Of a stretch of 64,000 bases of DNA, positions 46,660-60,200 are shown in pieces (the first letter of the stretch is position 1; each line of letters begins with the position of its first letter). The position numbers and the translations under genes were made by a program. Under the pieces are notes generated by a model, which saw only the letters and a program-made list of their open reading frames with translations, made no database searches and was not told the origin of the DNA. The DNA is from Brienomyrus brachyistius (Eukaryota; Chordata; Actinopteri; Osteoglossiformes; Mormyridae): the NCBI RefSeq assembly GCF_023856365.1, contig NC_064549.1:6775608-6839607 (forward strand), read 5' to 3'.

Positions 46660-49600
46660 CTGTGGAAGAGAAAAAATAGGCATCTCAAATCATCCTCACG
46701 TAAGCCAATAAAAACTATGACTGCAGTCATGTTACCTCATTTATGAACAAATGAGTTGTCTGTACGCAGTGCACAGAACGGCAAACTATATTTTAATCAA
46801 GCTAACAATTTTCCTGGGCAAAATTAAAATATGTACTGATAGGTATAGCAGCTATATTCATTCTTAAATTTGCACTTATACAGTCACGAGTCACTAAACG
46901 GCGGGGATACGGTTTTCAGAAATGCGTAGTCAGCTGATTTTGTCATTGTAGGAACATCATACAGTGTACTTACACAGGCCTAGACGGTATAGCCTACTAC
47001 ACACCTAGGCTATATGGTATAGCCTAAATAATGATAAAAAAGTACACTATAGTAAATAATAAATGATACTTGGTAATGATGCATAAACCAGTATTATGCA
47101 CTGTACATAACTGTATGTGCTGAACTTTTAAACAGTTGACAACGCAATAGGTTTGTCCACACCAGCATCATCACAAACACATGAGTAATGCTTTGCACTA
47201 CATTACTAGGCTCCATTATAATTTTATGGGGCCACCATTATATATGCGGTCCATTGTTGACCATTCATATACGCTGTACATACATATGTACATGACTGTA
47301 AATAAATATGCCATTATATTCAAGTGAATCATATGTCACTTAATATGCACATGTAGTCCTTAGGTAGTATAGGAGTATAAATCACGCTTCAGTAGCAGTA
47401 ACTCACCCCCCAAGGCATGCTCTGTCATACTGAGGCACAGGGACTCCAAAGTGGGGTTGATCTCTAGGTCAGTCCCTGTAACTTGGCATTCTGCACACAG
47501 GGAATGGAGACGGGACCGGTCAGCCACAGCAGGAGCAGCCAAGTTATGCCAGACACTTGCTTTCTAGATCAGTGTTTCACTATCCGGTCCTCGGGGACCA
47601 ACAGTCAGTCCATGGTTTTGCTCCCTTCATGCTCCATGCAAAACCATGGGCTTTCTGTGGGTCCTCGAGGACCGGATGGGGAAACACTATTCTAGATACT
47701 GACTCACCAGACTGTTGGTACAGGAGCATGGTCTGTGGTGAAGTGTGGACAGGCAGTGAGTAGGTCCTCTGCACAGAACTGCGACTCTGACTTGGCATAC
47801 TGTTGCTGCCACTAGGATTGGAAAACCATAGATTCTGCAAGAACGACATGAAAAAGCATAATTCTTTAAGGGAGATTTGCTAATGTCTTACAGCACGTAC
47901 TATCAGTCTATTAGACTGATATTAAGATTGTAAGGGGGGAAAAAACTATCACATTTTAAAACTGGATTAAACAATGCAGGAAAGCAGTGTTTCCCAACCC
48001 AGTGCTCGGGGAACCCCGGACAGTCCACGTTTTTGCTTCCTTTCAGCTCCCAGTGCACTTACACCAGGAATTCGGTGTTCCTGATTGGCTGGGAGGAAGC
48101 GAAAATGTGGACTGTCCGGGGTTCCCCGAAGACTAGGTTGGGAAACACTGCAGCAAAGAATACGTACCCAACACTGTTGTTGGGATTACATGTTGCAGGT
48201 ATTTTACAGAAAAAGGAATTACGCTAACAGTGTTCTGTCTGAGCACTCATCACTCGTCATGACTAACACGCATTAAACATAGCGGCTCGTCTGCCGCGAA
48301 ACGAACCTGCCGGCCTTGACCAGCCAGCGCAGGGCTGGTCAGAGTATGACGTGGTGATGCAGTGCCGATGCTGCCCGGGTTTATGAGCCCCAACCGGCCG
48401 GGAGTCACGCCACGGGGGGGCATCTGAAACTGCTTCTGACCCCTACGCCCCAGCCCCCCTCCCACAGAGCCTGCTGTGGGAAGCGAGTTTGACCCATATG
48501 CCCAGCTGAAAGGAAGACAATGAATCATAATATGTACCATGAATCACATGCACCTCTACAATATACAGTACCAGTCAAAAGTTTGGATACGTCTAACCAT
48601 AAAAAGATTTATTTGTACTATTTTCAATTTATAATAAAACTATAAAACATATGGAATAATGTACCAACAAAAAAAAAGTATTGGGGGGGGAAAAAATTGC
48701 ATCCTTTCCTCAGATGTGCCTGTGGAGATTCATTGGCCCATGGGGAAAGTACTGAAAAAAACACTTACATTTGGACTACATACCTAGGTATGTAATATAC
48801 TGTGGCAAAAATCATTTGCCTTAAAATGTAACCTAGAAGGAGAGTTTCATGACTCATGGGACAAAAATCATCAAAACAAATGAGGGACAGGTCAAATTAC
48901 CCCATGGGTGTGATGTTTGCAAGCTTATCAGTTTATTCATATATTAAATTATACTGTCATGTTCTCCACTAAAAAGCAGCAATTTGAACAACAACCTGAC
49001 AAACCCAGCATCTCACCCTTTTTGCCGGTACACAGGTATGTCCAGCATTGATTTTCTAGGGAACAAACGCAGGAGCTTCAACACCTGCTGCTTCCATGAC
49101 GACAGCCTCTTCTTCTGGGTGTCTGTGAAGGCCTGCGAGAAGGCAGGGGGCCGTTTGTATGGACAAACCCGGCAAAATGACACTCTAGTGCTCCACTTTC
49201 CGGAGAAGAAAGGGAATATTTTTGGGAATCAGAATCGGAACTAAACAGTAACGGTGACATAACTTGTCCTTTTTTCGAAGAATAAAAGTAATAAATGATC
49301 TGATATTTAATTATACATAGTAATATTAAATACAGTTTAAAGCTGGATGATGGCGGGGGGCTGAACGATTTTGGAAAAAGTTCACATTGCGATATTTGAA
49401 ATTTCTGTGAAATATTGTGATATTTATAAAACAAAACTTTTACCAAAAATGTTTAACCAAACTATAGCCAAATAGAACTTAACATGTACCAACAGTGTCT
49501 TTCAAATAAGTTGGTGTTCCTGCAAGTTGTACCAACAGACAAAAAGTGTCATCAAATCACTTGCTTTTGCTGAATATTCTCTCTAAGGAATCCAAAATAT

Positions 49601-50509
49601 TTCCATACAGCAGAAGGCTATTGTCTTTTAGCGACCGTTTCTTGTTCACTTCTCACAAACTTGCAACAATATGAACAGAGGGGGGACATTTCAGGTCCAG
49701 AAACCAAAAATCCAGACCAGGATTTTGTTTCAACCAACCACTTGATTGACTGTTCAGCTGGTTGGTTGAAACAAAATCCTGGTCTGGATTTTTATTTTCT
49801 GGACCTGAAATGTTCACCTCTGTCTATGAGTGAGTAACAGCAAGGATGAAAATGAATATGATTGGCACAGAGTGCGCTTGGGAGCTCAGCAACTAATCAA
49901 ATTTTGAAAAGAAACCACCAGCAAAATTATAGAGCTTGCTAAGTTTTGCTTCCTATGACAGAGTATAAATGTTATAACATATTGTCTTAAGCCAGCCCAT
50001 TATTGTGGTTCTTCCAATGTGAAAACTGCATGAGCATAACATCCAATTTCGACACTGGCATCGCACATCACGTAGGGCTATTACCTGCTGATAAAATGAA
50101 AGCCTTACCTCATGCATCAGACACTTCTCAATAAGTTGAAGGTAGCAACTGATGTTCTCTTCATCAGGCCTTGATACTAGAAGCTGGGTGCACACTGCAG
50201 AAGAGCCATTACACAGAACCCCACAGAGAAAAATCAGGAATGGCACCACAGAGCCTACCGTATTCAACTGCAGTCAAACACGGTAAACAAGCTACATCAT
50301 AATTAGCTTTCACCAAAGGCTAATGACGCGAGGAGCATCAGGCTAAGGGACTAACAAAAGTGATCTCATAAATAATCAACATTTTCTGAAACAAAAAGGA
50401 TGGGTATATATATGCATAAAGAAGCCATGATAATTTTACCACTGTAAAATAGGCCAGGTCACCAACCAACCAAGCTCTCCTGAAATTACCTAGATAATTC
50501 AGACTATGA

Positions 50510-50549
<40 letters not shown>

Positions 50550-53500
50550 TTCCTTTTAATATTATAGCAGAGAGCTTAACTGAGAAGAGAGAGGTCCCAA
50601 TTCCCAGTGTACAGCCACGCCTGTAGGTAGAGTGGCGACATCACTGTACAGTCACTGACTTCCTGAGACCCACCTTTTCCCATTACGCGAGTGAACTGGC
50701 CGGCAATATCGCCATCGGAAATGGGTGCGACTGTGGACTCGCCGTCACACGCCGGAGGATTGTTCGACTGGAAGCCTTCCGCGGCGGCATCCTTGTCCTC
50801 AGAAGACTTGGAACCCTTCTCTGCTTTTGACTCGGACTCTTTCTGGGCAGTGACAGGTGGACTGTAGGCCTTGATGGGCGTGACGATGATCTGCTGAAGC
50901 TCCTGCAACGCACTGCGAAGGTTGCCTCCGTCCAAGATGTCCTGTGGAGGACCACACGGAGAGGTGATCACACGCATCTCATAGCTGGAACTCACAGAAA
51001 ACCTGTTAACAATAAAGCTCGATTTTCTGAAGAAGCTAAACAGACCAATGCTGAGAAAAAGAGAGCCAAACTATAGCAAAACCGAATTTCCACACGTGCT
51101 CTTTGCTTATCAGATATAGCACCTTATCCTCACCCCTTATAATGCGATTTTCATGGGCAAGATAAAGGTACAGTGAGGTTATAACTAAGAATGACATTTT
51201 CAGCGTTACAGGTGTCATCATCTCAGCTGTATCCGAGCCTGACCTCCAGCATACACAGACAATTTGCTAAAGCAGGTGGAAGACGACAGCACAGTTTTCT
51301 ACTAAAATGGGTAAGTTGCCATCTAGTGAGGGGGAAGAAATACTCATAGTAGATTATATAAGTGTTATTAATGACTAATGGAAAGTGAGAATGATAAAAC
51401 GATGGGGTCAGTTGTAGCACTTCTGTCAGAATGTCCCCCCGGCATCTAGAAAATTCCTTATCTTGTGACGGCAAAACGGTGTTGGTGGCAAAGTTCTCCG
51501 TTTACCAGCTCTTGAAACACTAAATTAGAACTCTACACAATAAAAGAGTAGGGCAAGGGCTCAGCAGATAGGAACAGCTCATCCTGGGGTGACCGAGCTT
51601 CTGCGGTCGGTGCCCCAGGGCTGTGGAACAGTCTGTCCATGGACACCAGGTCAGTCAGCAGCGTGGGCTCCTTTAAATGGCATCGGAATTTTTTTCTGCC
51701 CAGACGTTTTTCTGATGTTTGAATACCCTGCTTTATTTACTGTGAACACTGTGACATTTGTTCTGCAAAGGTGCTACATAAACTACTTAGAGGAATGAAC
51801 CGCATTTAAATGCTAAAAGTCGCAAAAATGCATTTACAAAACAACCCATTTTGAATTGCAACATGTTGTTTATCATTACCTGAATGACACGATATATTCA
51901 ACTACTATCTCAATTAAAGCTGATTAAAAAATAGCCGAGTTCAAATTCATGGCTAAATTTAACTAAAAAGAAAAAGAATTAAACATTTATTTTTCTGGAT
52001 TTTCCTAGACAAGGTCATACATAAAGATTCCAATGACGACTCCAAAACAATTTTCTTTTGTCCTAAAGATGCATTTAAACGCACCACTAATAACTTACGA
52101 ACTTCTCTGATGTATCTCTCACGAAACAAAAAAAGTCCACATTGCTATAGCTTTACAGCTGTGATGACTTCTATTCAGAGGGAAAGGTTTAATAAGTCCA
52201 CTTGGGGATAAATCTGCCTAAAGTGCAAAGAACCTCAACTCGGATTTGCTGGGGGAATAACAGATTAAGCAGAAAACAGAGGCTAATGCATTACATACTC
52301 GGATTTCCTGCTCAGTCCACTGTATTTTGAGTAACCACAGACAGATGTGCCCAACAATGGAAGAGAACACTTTTCTGTATATCAAATCTGTCTATCCAAA
52401 TGGACATGCGTCTTACCTTCTCTAAGGACTTAAGAACACTCTGTCTCTCTCGCAGCTTCTGGATGCTTAAGGCGATTTTATGGCGGGCTCCCTTTGTGAC
52501 ATTCTGCAGAGGAAAAATATGTTTCCCAACATAAATCTGGAAAATGTGTGCTTACCACTGATCTTTTGCTTAGAGAGTATATACTGAATTTCACCCCTTT
52601 GCAGGTAGCAGGGATGCACACGGCACACGTTGAGAGTCGCATCGTCAAATGCTGAGACGACTTTGTTGTACCCTTCAACGTCAGCGGATAATTTTTGATT
52701 CTACTCCTTTATCTCAACATAGAGCTGCAATACTTTAAAACCAACTGAGCAAAGATCTCTAAGGATTCCATTTGCAACAAAGTGCTAGCTATACATTTCA
52801 TTTTACTTACTTTGCCTCTACTCTTGCAATTTCATCTCATGACTATCTAGGGCTTAAGCAAAACATTTTTGCTGTTCTGCTTAGTTGTATATAGGCTTCT
52901 AAAATCAGAGCGCTTAAGGCGAAATATGCTGCCCTAACTTCTACAGCCAAGTAAATATATGATCTTGAGATCAAGTGGCCTTTCATTTTATGCAGAACTG
53001 AAACATTTTAAGTTCAATCATATACAGAATTCTGTCAGCTATCACAATTTCAAAATTGAAAAAAGCCAGATTGCCTTCTCAAAGATGTTATACCTTACTC
53101 TGCTGCTTTTAACATTTTAACATGTATTTAAAAATGCATTTAAAATAGACAGTTGCATGCATCATTCCATATGAGTAACACTTCAATTCAGAAGCCTGCA
53201 GGTCAACGCATGCAGTGCAACTACGCACAAGCGACTTATTTTTAAAACAGCTTAACAAATCTACTGCTTTCGGTTTCTGCAGTCAATTCCCACTTTCATA
53301 TTTGCTTATCGGAGGTCTCCCTGCCAGATGTGTATGGCACTCCACTTACACATTTTATGTAGTGTTACCTTTCATAATAGCCAGTTCAGCCTTTGGGGAA
53401 AAGGCCTTTTTCGGCTTGACCGTATAGTACCGAATAGTCATTATGGGCATTTGGACAACCACACGAATTGTACGAATTGTTCGAAATTTTTCAAAACAGA

Positions 53501-56500
53501 TATACAATAAAAACCCCAAAGTTGCCGATTAGACATCCAGTAATATACAGCTCAAGGAGAACAGAGACCTCTGTCGCCTCACCTGGGACTCCAGATGTTG
53601 CTCAGTCAAGATCATCATCTCTTCATAGGTCATCTGGGAGAAAAGGGCGGCGTATTTGTGTAGACGGAGGCTCTTCAGCCAGGCAGGCACATCTGTGTAG
53701 GGATGCAGCAGTTATTCAGGTCTAAACTTTCTTCCCTTACAAGCAAACTTAAGTGAATATCTTGTGTATTCAATGCTCCTGTTCTTGTGTCCACTTACTA
53801 TACAACACACAGTTTTGTTTCTACTGGCCAAATAATATTACCCAGCGTCTCCAGTATCCCACTGCCGCAGCCCTAAACAACCCTCCTCCAGGGGAACTGA
53901 ATGAAGACAAATTTATTTTCAATATCAAAGAGTCATAAAGTGTGAACCTAAAGCATGATTAATATTCTGTTTAGCTGCTCTCTCTATTCTGATTTCGGAA
54001 ACTTGATCATTCAAAACTGGTTACTAATCCTCAGGGTCTAGAAACAACGTAGCTATACACCAATGTAGACTTTTTAAACATTTATTTTAAATGTAGAGTT
54101 GAAGCTAACAATTTCAGACAAAATAATGACCCTTAAGAATGCAACGCGCTACAAATTGGATATTTTTTACACATCTAATTTTTAAAATTGACAACTGGTT
54201 ACACATATCTTCTAAGACAGGCAATGAAGGTTATCCAGCTAATGCAGCTATAGAGATGATCTGAGATTTAGGGTCTCAAAAGCGGCTGTGAATCATTCAA
54301 GCTAATTTTACTTAATTACATGCTTGTCAAGTTACTTTCATGAAGTGGGATATTTCCACAGCAAAATTTTAAAGAGCTTTTTAAGTCTACATTAGAATCA
54401 ATCTTCAAGCTACAATATACTTTTTGAATTTCACCCATTTAAGTCGGTCCTTTGGCCAGAAGTGAAGAACCAGTAATTATAGCTTTAGTAATATCAAAGA
54501 ATTTCAATGTATTCATCTTTAAAACAAATTTATCAGGTGTAGTTTTCCCTGTGTGGTACAACAGCTCATAAAAAGGTAAGTAAGGCATACGGTTATTCAG
54601 AAATATTCCACAAACATTCCAATGCAAACATTCCAAACAAAATTGCAACTATAATAATATTGACATATATATCAGTAGACTGCAAAAGAAGACAGACTGC
54701 TGATAGAGACTGTTGAGGAAGGAGTAGCTTTTAAAAGTGATATTACTATATTACTGAACCCCATTCCAAATCAGTGAGCAAATGGAGCAGATTTCACTGC
54801 TAAACCTGCATTTTTCATCATGTTAAAAAACCCGACCTAATTTTCTAGTTTCTAGTGAGGGTGGCTGGTTAATTATCAGTAAATTATGTTAGATGACCCT
54901 CTTCATTTAGACAATTCGCAAATTCAGGCTACAATGTCAGGGCCTTAACTTTGCCAACCTTAGGTAAATTACGCAAATTAACTTCAGAATTTTGATTAGT
55001 TGAAGTCAACAATTTAAAAAAGTTTTTAAAAAAATAAGAGCACTTATAGCTTTCAGTCAAAACAATGGATGAATAGTACATATGAGAGTTATATTTCAAA
55101 GGTATTTCTTATACATTTGGGAAATTAAAGATGTCGGTAAGGTTGACTGGGGTGAGTAATCTCAAACAGTTGGGTTTATGCTCCACTATGCAAAAGATCC
55201 TGTAAAATGTAGCCAAACAGTGGTCAAGAAAAGACCCTCTCCTTTCCAGAGGTGTTTCCAGTTTGCTCTCCTTATCGTAAGCTCAGACCTAACAGAGTAT
55301 TTTTTAAATATTTTCCAACAGTAACCAAGTGCTAGTAGACCCATTCAGGACTACAAAACGTTCATAGAAAGATATGAATAAAAGAGAATGCTTGAGTTTT
55401 ATTTAGCTATGTGGAAGAGTTCTATAAAATGGTTGACTACTCATATACAGACCAGGGTAACACCCTAGAAATATTCAACACGCTGAAATGTAGCTGCTTC
55501 AGTGAAGTGCTCTGTTACAGAGCTTGATATTTAAAGTGTGAATTCTTAATCTTGTTTATCTGGATGTTTTTAGTTCAGCAGAATTGTAAAAGTGAGACAG
55601 TTATACATACCTAAAATGTAGATTCATGGGTACATCAAAATGTATGTTTATGTAACTGATAAATCCATCCTCACCCTTACCTTTCATTCCACTACCCTCC
55701 TCTTGGAAAGTGTTACGAGTGGCAACCTGGTCTTCAGTTTGCTCACTACCAGAAGACGCGACACTGCTCTGGGGGGACAGGGGGGCGTGGTCCGTGGGCC
55801 CAATGGCTGGCCGGCCCACGCCTTCTTCTTGGCCATGCCATTCTGTACTACAAGCTTGTGGACTGGAGGGAAGCAGGGACATGGACCTCTTCAGTGGGCT
55901 GGGGTGAATCTGCTTAGACAACACTGCTTGTAGAGACAGAAAAAGAAAGTGTCACTTTATCAATTATCCGTCATCTAAATTTAAGATACAATCGTGACAC
56001 CTCAAACCGGAATTCTCCCCCTCGATATATTAAAAAGTCAAAGGACAAACATTTCTAACCAATTGAATCGCTAAATTAAAGTTCACATTTGGCAAAAAGG
56101 AAGCTCAAACAAAAAAAGATTTTTTCTAAAAATAATTCACATACCAACGATAAAGACCGGAAAAACAAGCTTGATTAACTTCTAAAAATACAGTGCAGAA
56201 AGTGGAAGTTTTAATTTCATTGAGTACGCTCGATTTCCTGAAATGTTTCTTGGTTTAAACTAATTTACACCATTCCATACTGGTGTTCAATTAGAAAAAA
56301 AATATTTCATTAATCTGTTAAATTGCAAAAAAAAGCACCAACTGATAAACCCATTTGATAAAACTGACATTATGCTGGCATAAAAATTTACAAACAAACC
56401 CCAGCCTTCTCAGGGGCCAAAGTATACCTGTGGTTTAAGTAACTGATCCAAAAGAGTAATCAAAAAGTTAAATATTTTACATTTTGGTTGTTCCCTTCAG

Positions 56501-57161
56501 ACTACTGTAAAAACCATTTTAAATGGTTATAGTGGATAAATATGCATGTGAAAAGATCTGGCTGCAGAGAATTCAGCAATTTTAGTTTCTGATTGCCTGG
56601 AGGGCAGGTGCTCCTGATCAATTAGGAAACACTGTACATATTTCAAAGTCCTTCTCCGCTAATTATTCAGCACAGTGAAACTTGCACGTCACTCATTTTC
56701 ATACAAAGACCTTAACTTAAAATTGAGTAAGTTCACAGAGGCATTCACCAATAGGTACTGGACACTTGTATTCTGTAGTTATCCATGGATTTCATATCTT
56801 TTTTTTTTTTTTTTTTTAAATCAAACAAACAGTTTCAGGTCATGTAACATATGAGCCTCTCAAGCCTACATTTCAAAAACAATACTTCTAAAACAGAAAA
56901 GTGGTATTTTATTCACGCCCACAGAGAAATTGTCTTTTTGCTATTCCCATCATGTTCTGCATGAGGCACGGACACACATACTGGTAAGAGTAGGGGGTGA
57001 CGGGGCAGGGCTGGTTAATGTCCAGAGCCCCTAGAGCAATTGCGGTTAAGCGCCTAACCTAATTATGGCAGCACTCTGGTGGCCACGGAATTGGAATAAA
57101 CAACCTTCACAAAGGACCCAAACCCACAACACACCGTCCCAAAAACTGAGGTTGCAATCAT

Positions 57162-57218
<57 letters not shown>

Positions 57219-60200
57219 GCACCCTATATGTAAATATTTATACAATCCTCATGGAGATCAAGAGGTGAATTGCATGCAGAGATAATCCCACATTCTGTCA
57301 TGCAGAGACGGTATCTCACCTGTGTTGGTGCCGGTGCAGACGCTGTTGATTGGAGAGGGCACTCCGCTTGGCCCGTGAAAAGTCAGGTGTCCATTCTGAC
57401 TTCCTGAGGAGGAGCTGGAGGTGGGCTTGCCCTGCCAAGCATGACCAAGGTCTGAGGCCTCCGAACCGACCCACTCGTCAGAGCCTTGGCGGGAGTGATA
57501 GGGGCCAACGGACGGCCGCATGGGCACGTAGCCAGTAGACAGATGCTCCTCCAGATGGTTCAGCCACATGGCCAAGGAAGTGCGGTCCTCAAGACTGGTG
57601 GCAGGGTGGATGAGGGCGTACGAAAGGAGCTGCCTGCTCTCCTCCACAAACAGACTGCTCTCAATGGTGTGACTCAGCACCTTTTGGAGAAGCTTCATGT
57701 ACTCACATTTGGCTTCACTGTTCCTTGGCTGCAGCAAGGGTAGGTGGGATAGTAACAAGGAAACCACCTTCTCTGTGGGTTCATGATGCCATTGGCTGAC
57801 AATAGCTGTTTTGAATGAAGGGAAAATGGGACACAACATTCTAATGAATATTTAGTTCATATATGCAAAAATACATACCTTTAAAAATACATTTCTAAAC
57901 ATGCACAGACCTGGACTTTAAATTTCAAATTTCTGCTGTGTTGAGATCAAATGCCATGGGTAAATATTACATTACTTTTCCCTCAATAAATCCCAGCAAG
58001 ACATGCACAATAATGACATCATACAAGGTCTCAGTAATTTAAAATGATAAATAAGCACTTAACACTTACACTTTGCCGTCTCGTGATACAACCTCCCATT
58101 CCACTTATTACATCAACCAAAACGTGCCATGTATCTTAGGTTTACTGGTGTGTGTGACAGGACCTTGCAATATACACAACTGATGTAAAATTAGTGGAAT
58201 GTGAGAAATTAAATAGATCAGATTTTGGACTGGGCTGTGGTAGCTGATGTGGTAGCCTGTGTCTGCCCCGATTCTGATCTTTGACATTGACTCAGGACGG
58301 CGCTGTACAATAGATGTTCTCTATTACATGGTACAACAAAAAACGAACACAACGACATAGTATCATGTCTATGTAAATGCTTTCCTGTTTCTAAATAACC
58401 ACAGGCGTGTCATGGCAGACTGAAAAATTTCACAGAACATAAAAATCAGAATTCCATTTCGCTACAAATTTAAAATAAAATTCCGACATTTCTACTGAAA
58501 TAAGATACATGCAAACACCTAAAATACAATAAACCATTAGCACTGCGCTGAAACAGAGGCTCCAGTCACAAAGAATGTCATGTAGGTCAATCAAGATTCC
58601 CAAAAAGCTCAATGTTACGCACATAATTTTACAAATGAATACACATGCCAAAGAATGGCCTGCACTGTACTGATATTCCATTCAGTATTCCGGAATTTGC
58701 TCCTTGGATAAAGTTCATCTTAAGATCTACTTCTCTTTACACCAAACTTATATAAACCTAATTTGGGTAATGGGGTGATACACCTAATGATCAATAATAA
58801 CCTTCCCTTACATTATTATATATGCTCACCTTCTATATATTTAACTGAACTTCCACAACTGGTTCATTTAAATGTTTATGGAGCACATCACTAAGGCAGG
58901 ACCATGTGAGGGGCATTTGTCTTAGCCAAGTGGACAATTAGAAAACAAAACCTGAAAATACAAACATTCAAGGAAGCCAGAAAATTGATCTTACAATTCT
59001 TACTGCATAGTTTGACTACATGCTAATGCACAGATTGCCTGTGTGTATGTAAGAGACAGACAGAGAGAGAGAGACAGACAGACAGACAAAGACATTTTCC
59101 CCAAGCAATCGTCGTCCTAGCAGAGGACCACTAACAGTATGCCTCAAAATGGGTCTGACTGCTGCTCAAGGGAGGTCCCTGGCAGAATGTAGGATGATAC
59201 AGACTCCGAAGAATCTCTGTGCACATTCCAGGCAAGCAATCTACACCTAAAAATGTGTGGGTCTAGGGTGGAAAACTGGGCGTAACTACGCACTGCAGCA
59301 CTATTGAAGACACAAGTCAGTAACAAATGCTAAGAGCAACCAAGCAAAACTCACTTTCAGTATGCAACAGCACAAATAGACATTTCTGAGGTAATACTTT
59401 GTTTCAGTGTCACAAGTCACTGACATGACCGCCATCCATCACTGCTTGCCCAATACAGGATCACCATGAACCCCACAAGTTCAGAGGCACCACGTGCTAA
59501 AAAGAGATCAACTCTTTAGGTGTGTGTCTACTTTCATCAACAAGCCATTTAACACAGTTTTAACATTTCTGTGGTGATTAGCAACAATTTTACAGGCAGT
59601 CCCCAGGTTACCAACAAGCTCTGTATTTAAATTTAAATCGAATTTGCAGGTAAGTCGGAAAAATAATGACATTGTATATTATTACTATTAATAATGATGT
59701 AGTAGTAAAAGTAACAACATATGGTACCATCCATTGAGCCAACCAACCGATGAAACTGCACAATGTATCGCAAAGTAGTGTGTCCATTCGTTATTAAAAA
59801 CCATTGTATTTAACCCGAAATATAACAGACTTTATGGCAATCGGACGTTCTTAAACCAGGGGCTGCCAATAAAAGACATATTTTGCTTGGCTTCAACAAA
59901 ACTCCGAGCAAGAGTCAAAAGTATGAGAGCTACCACTGGAATTTACAGGACAGTTCTGCTGAACGACTTCATGGGCAGCTCTGAATCAGACAGCAGTAAG
60001 GCACTCCACATGAGATTAATTAATTAACATTTAGACAACTGCAAAGAGCAATCTTACCGCAAGAAAAAGGTGATATGTGCGAACATAATCACCGTAATAA
60101 ATCTACAATAAAAACACTCACGCTCTTATATACATGCAGAGAGACACGTCACGACCGAGCCTCCAGGACCGCCCCCCCCCCCGCCCATCTGTTGCTTCAG

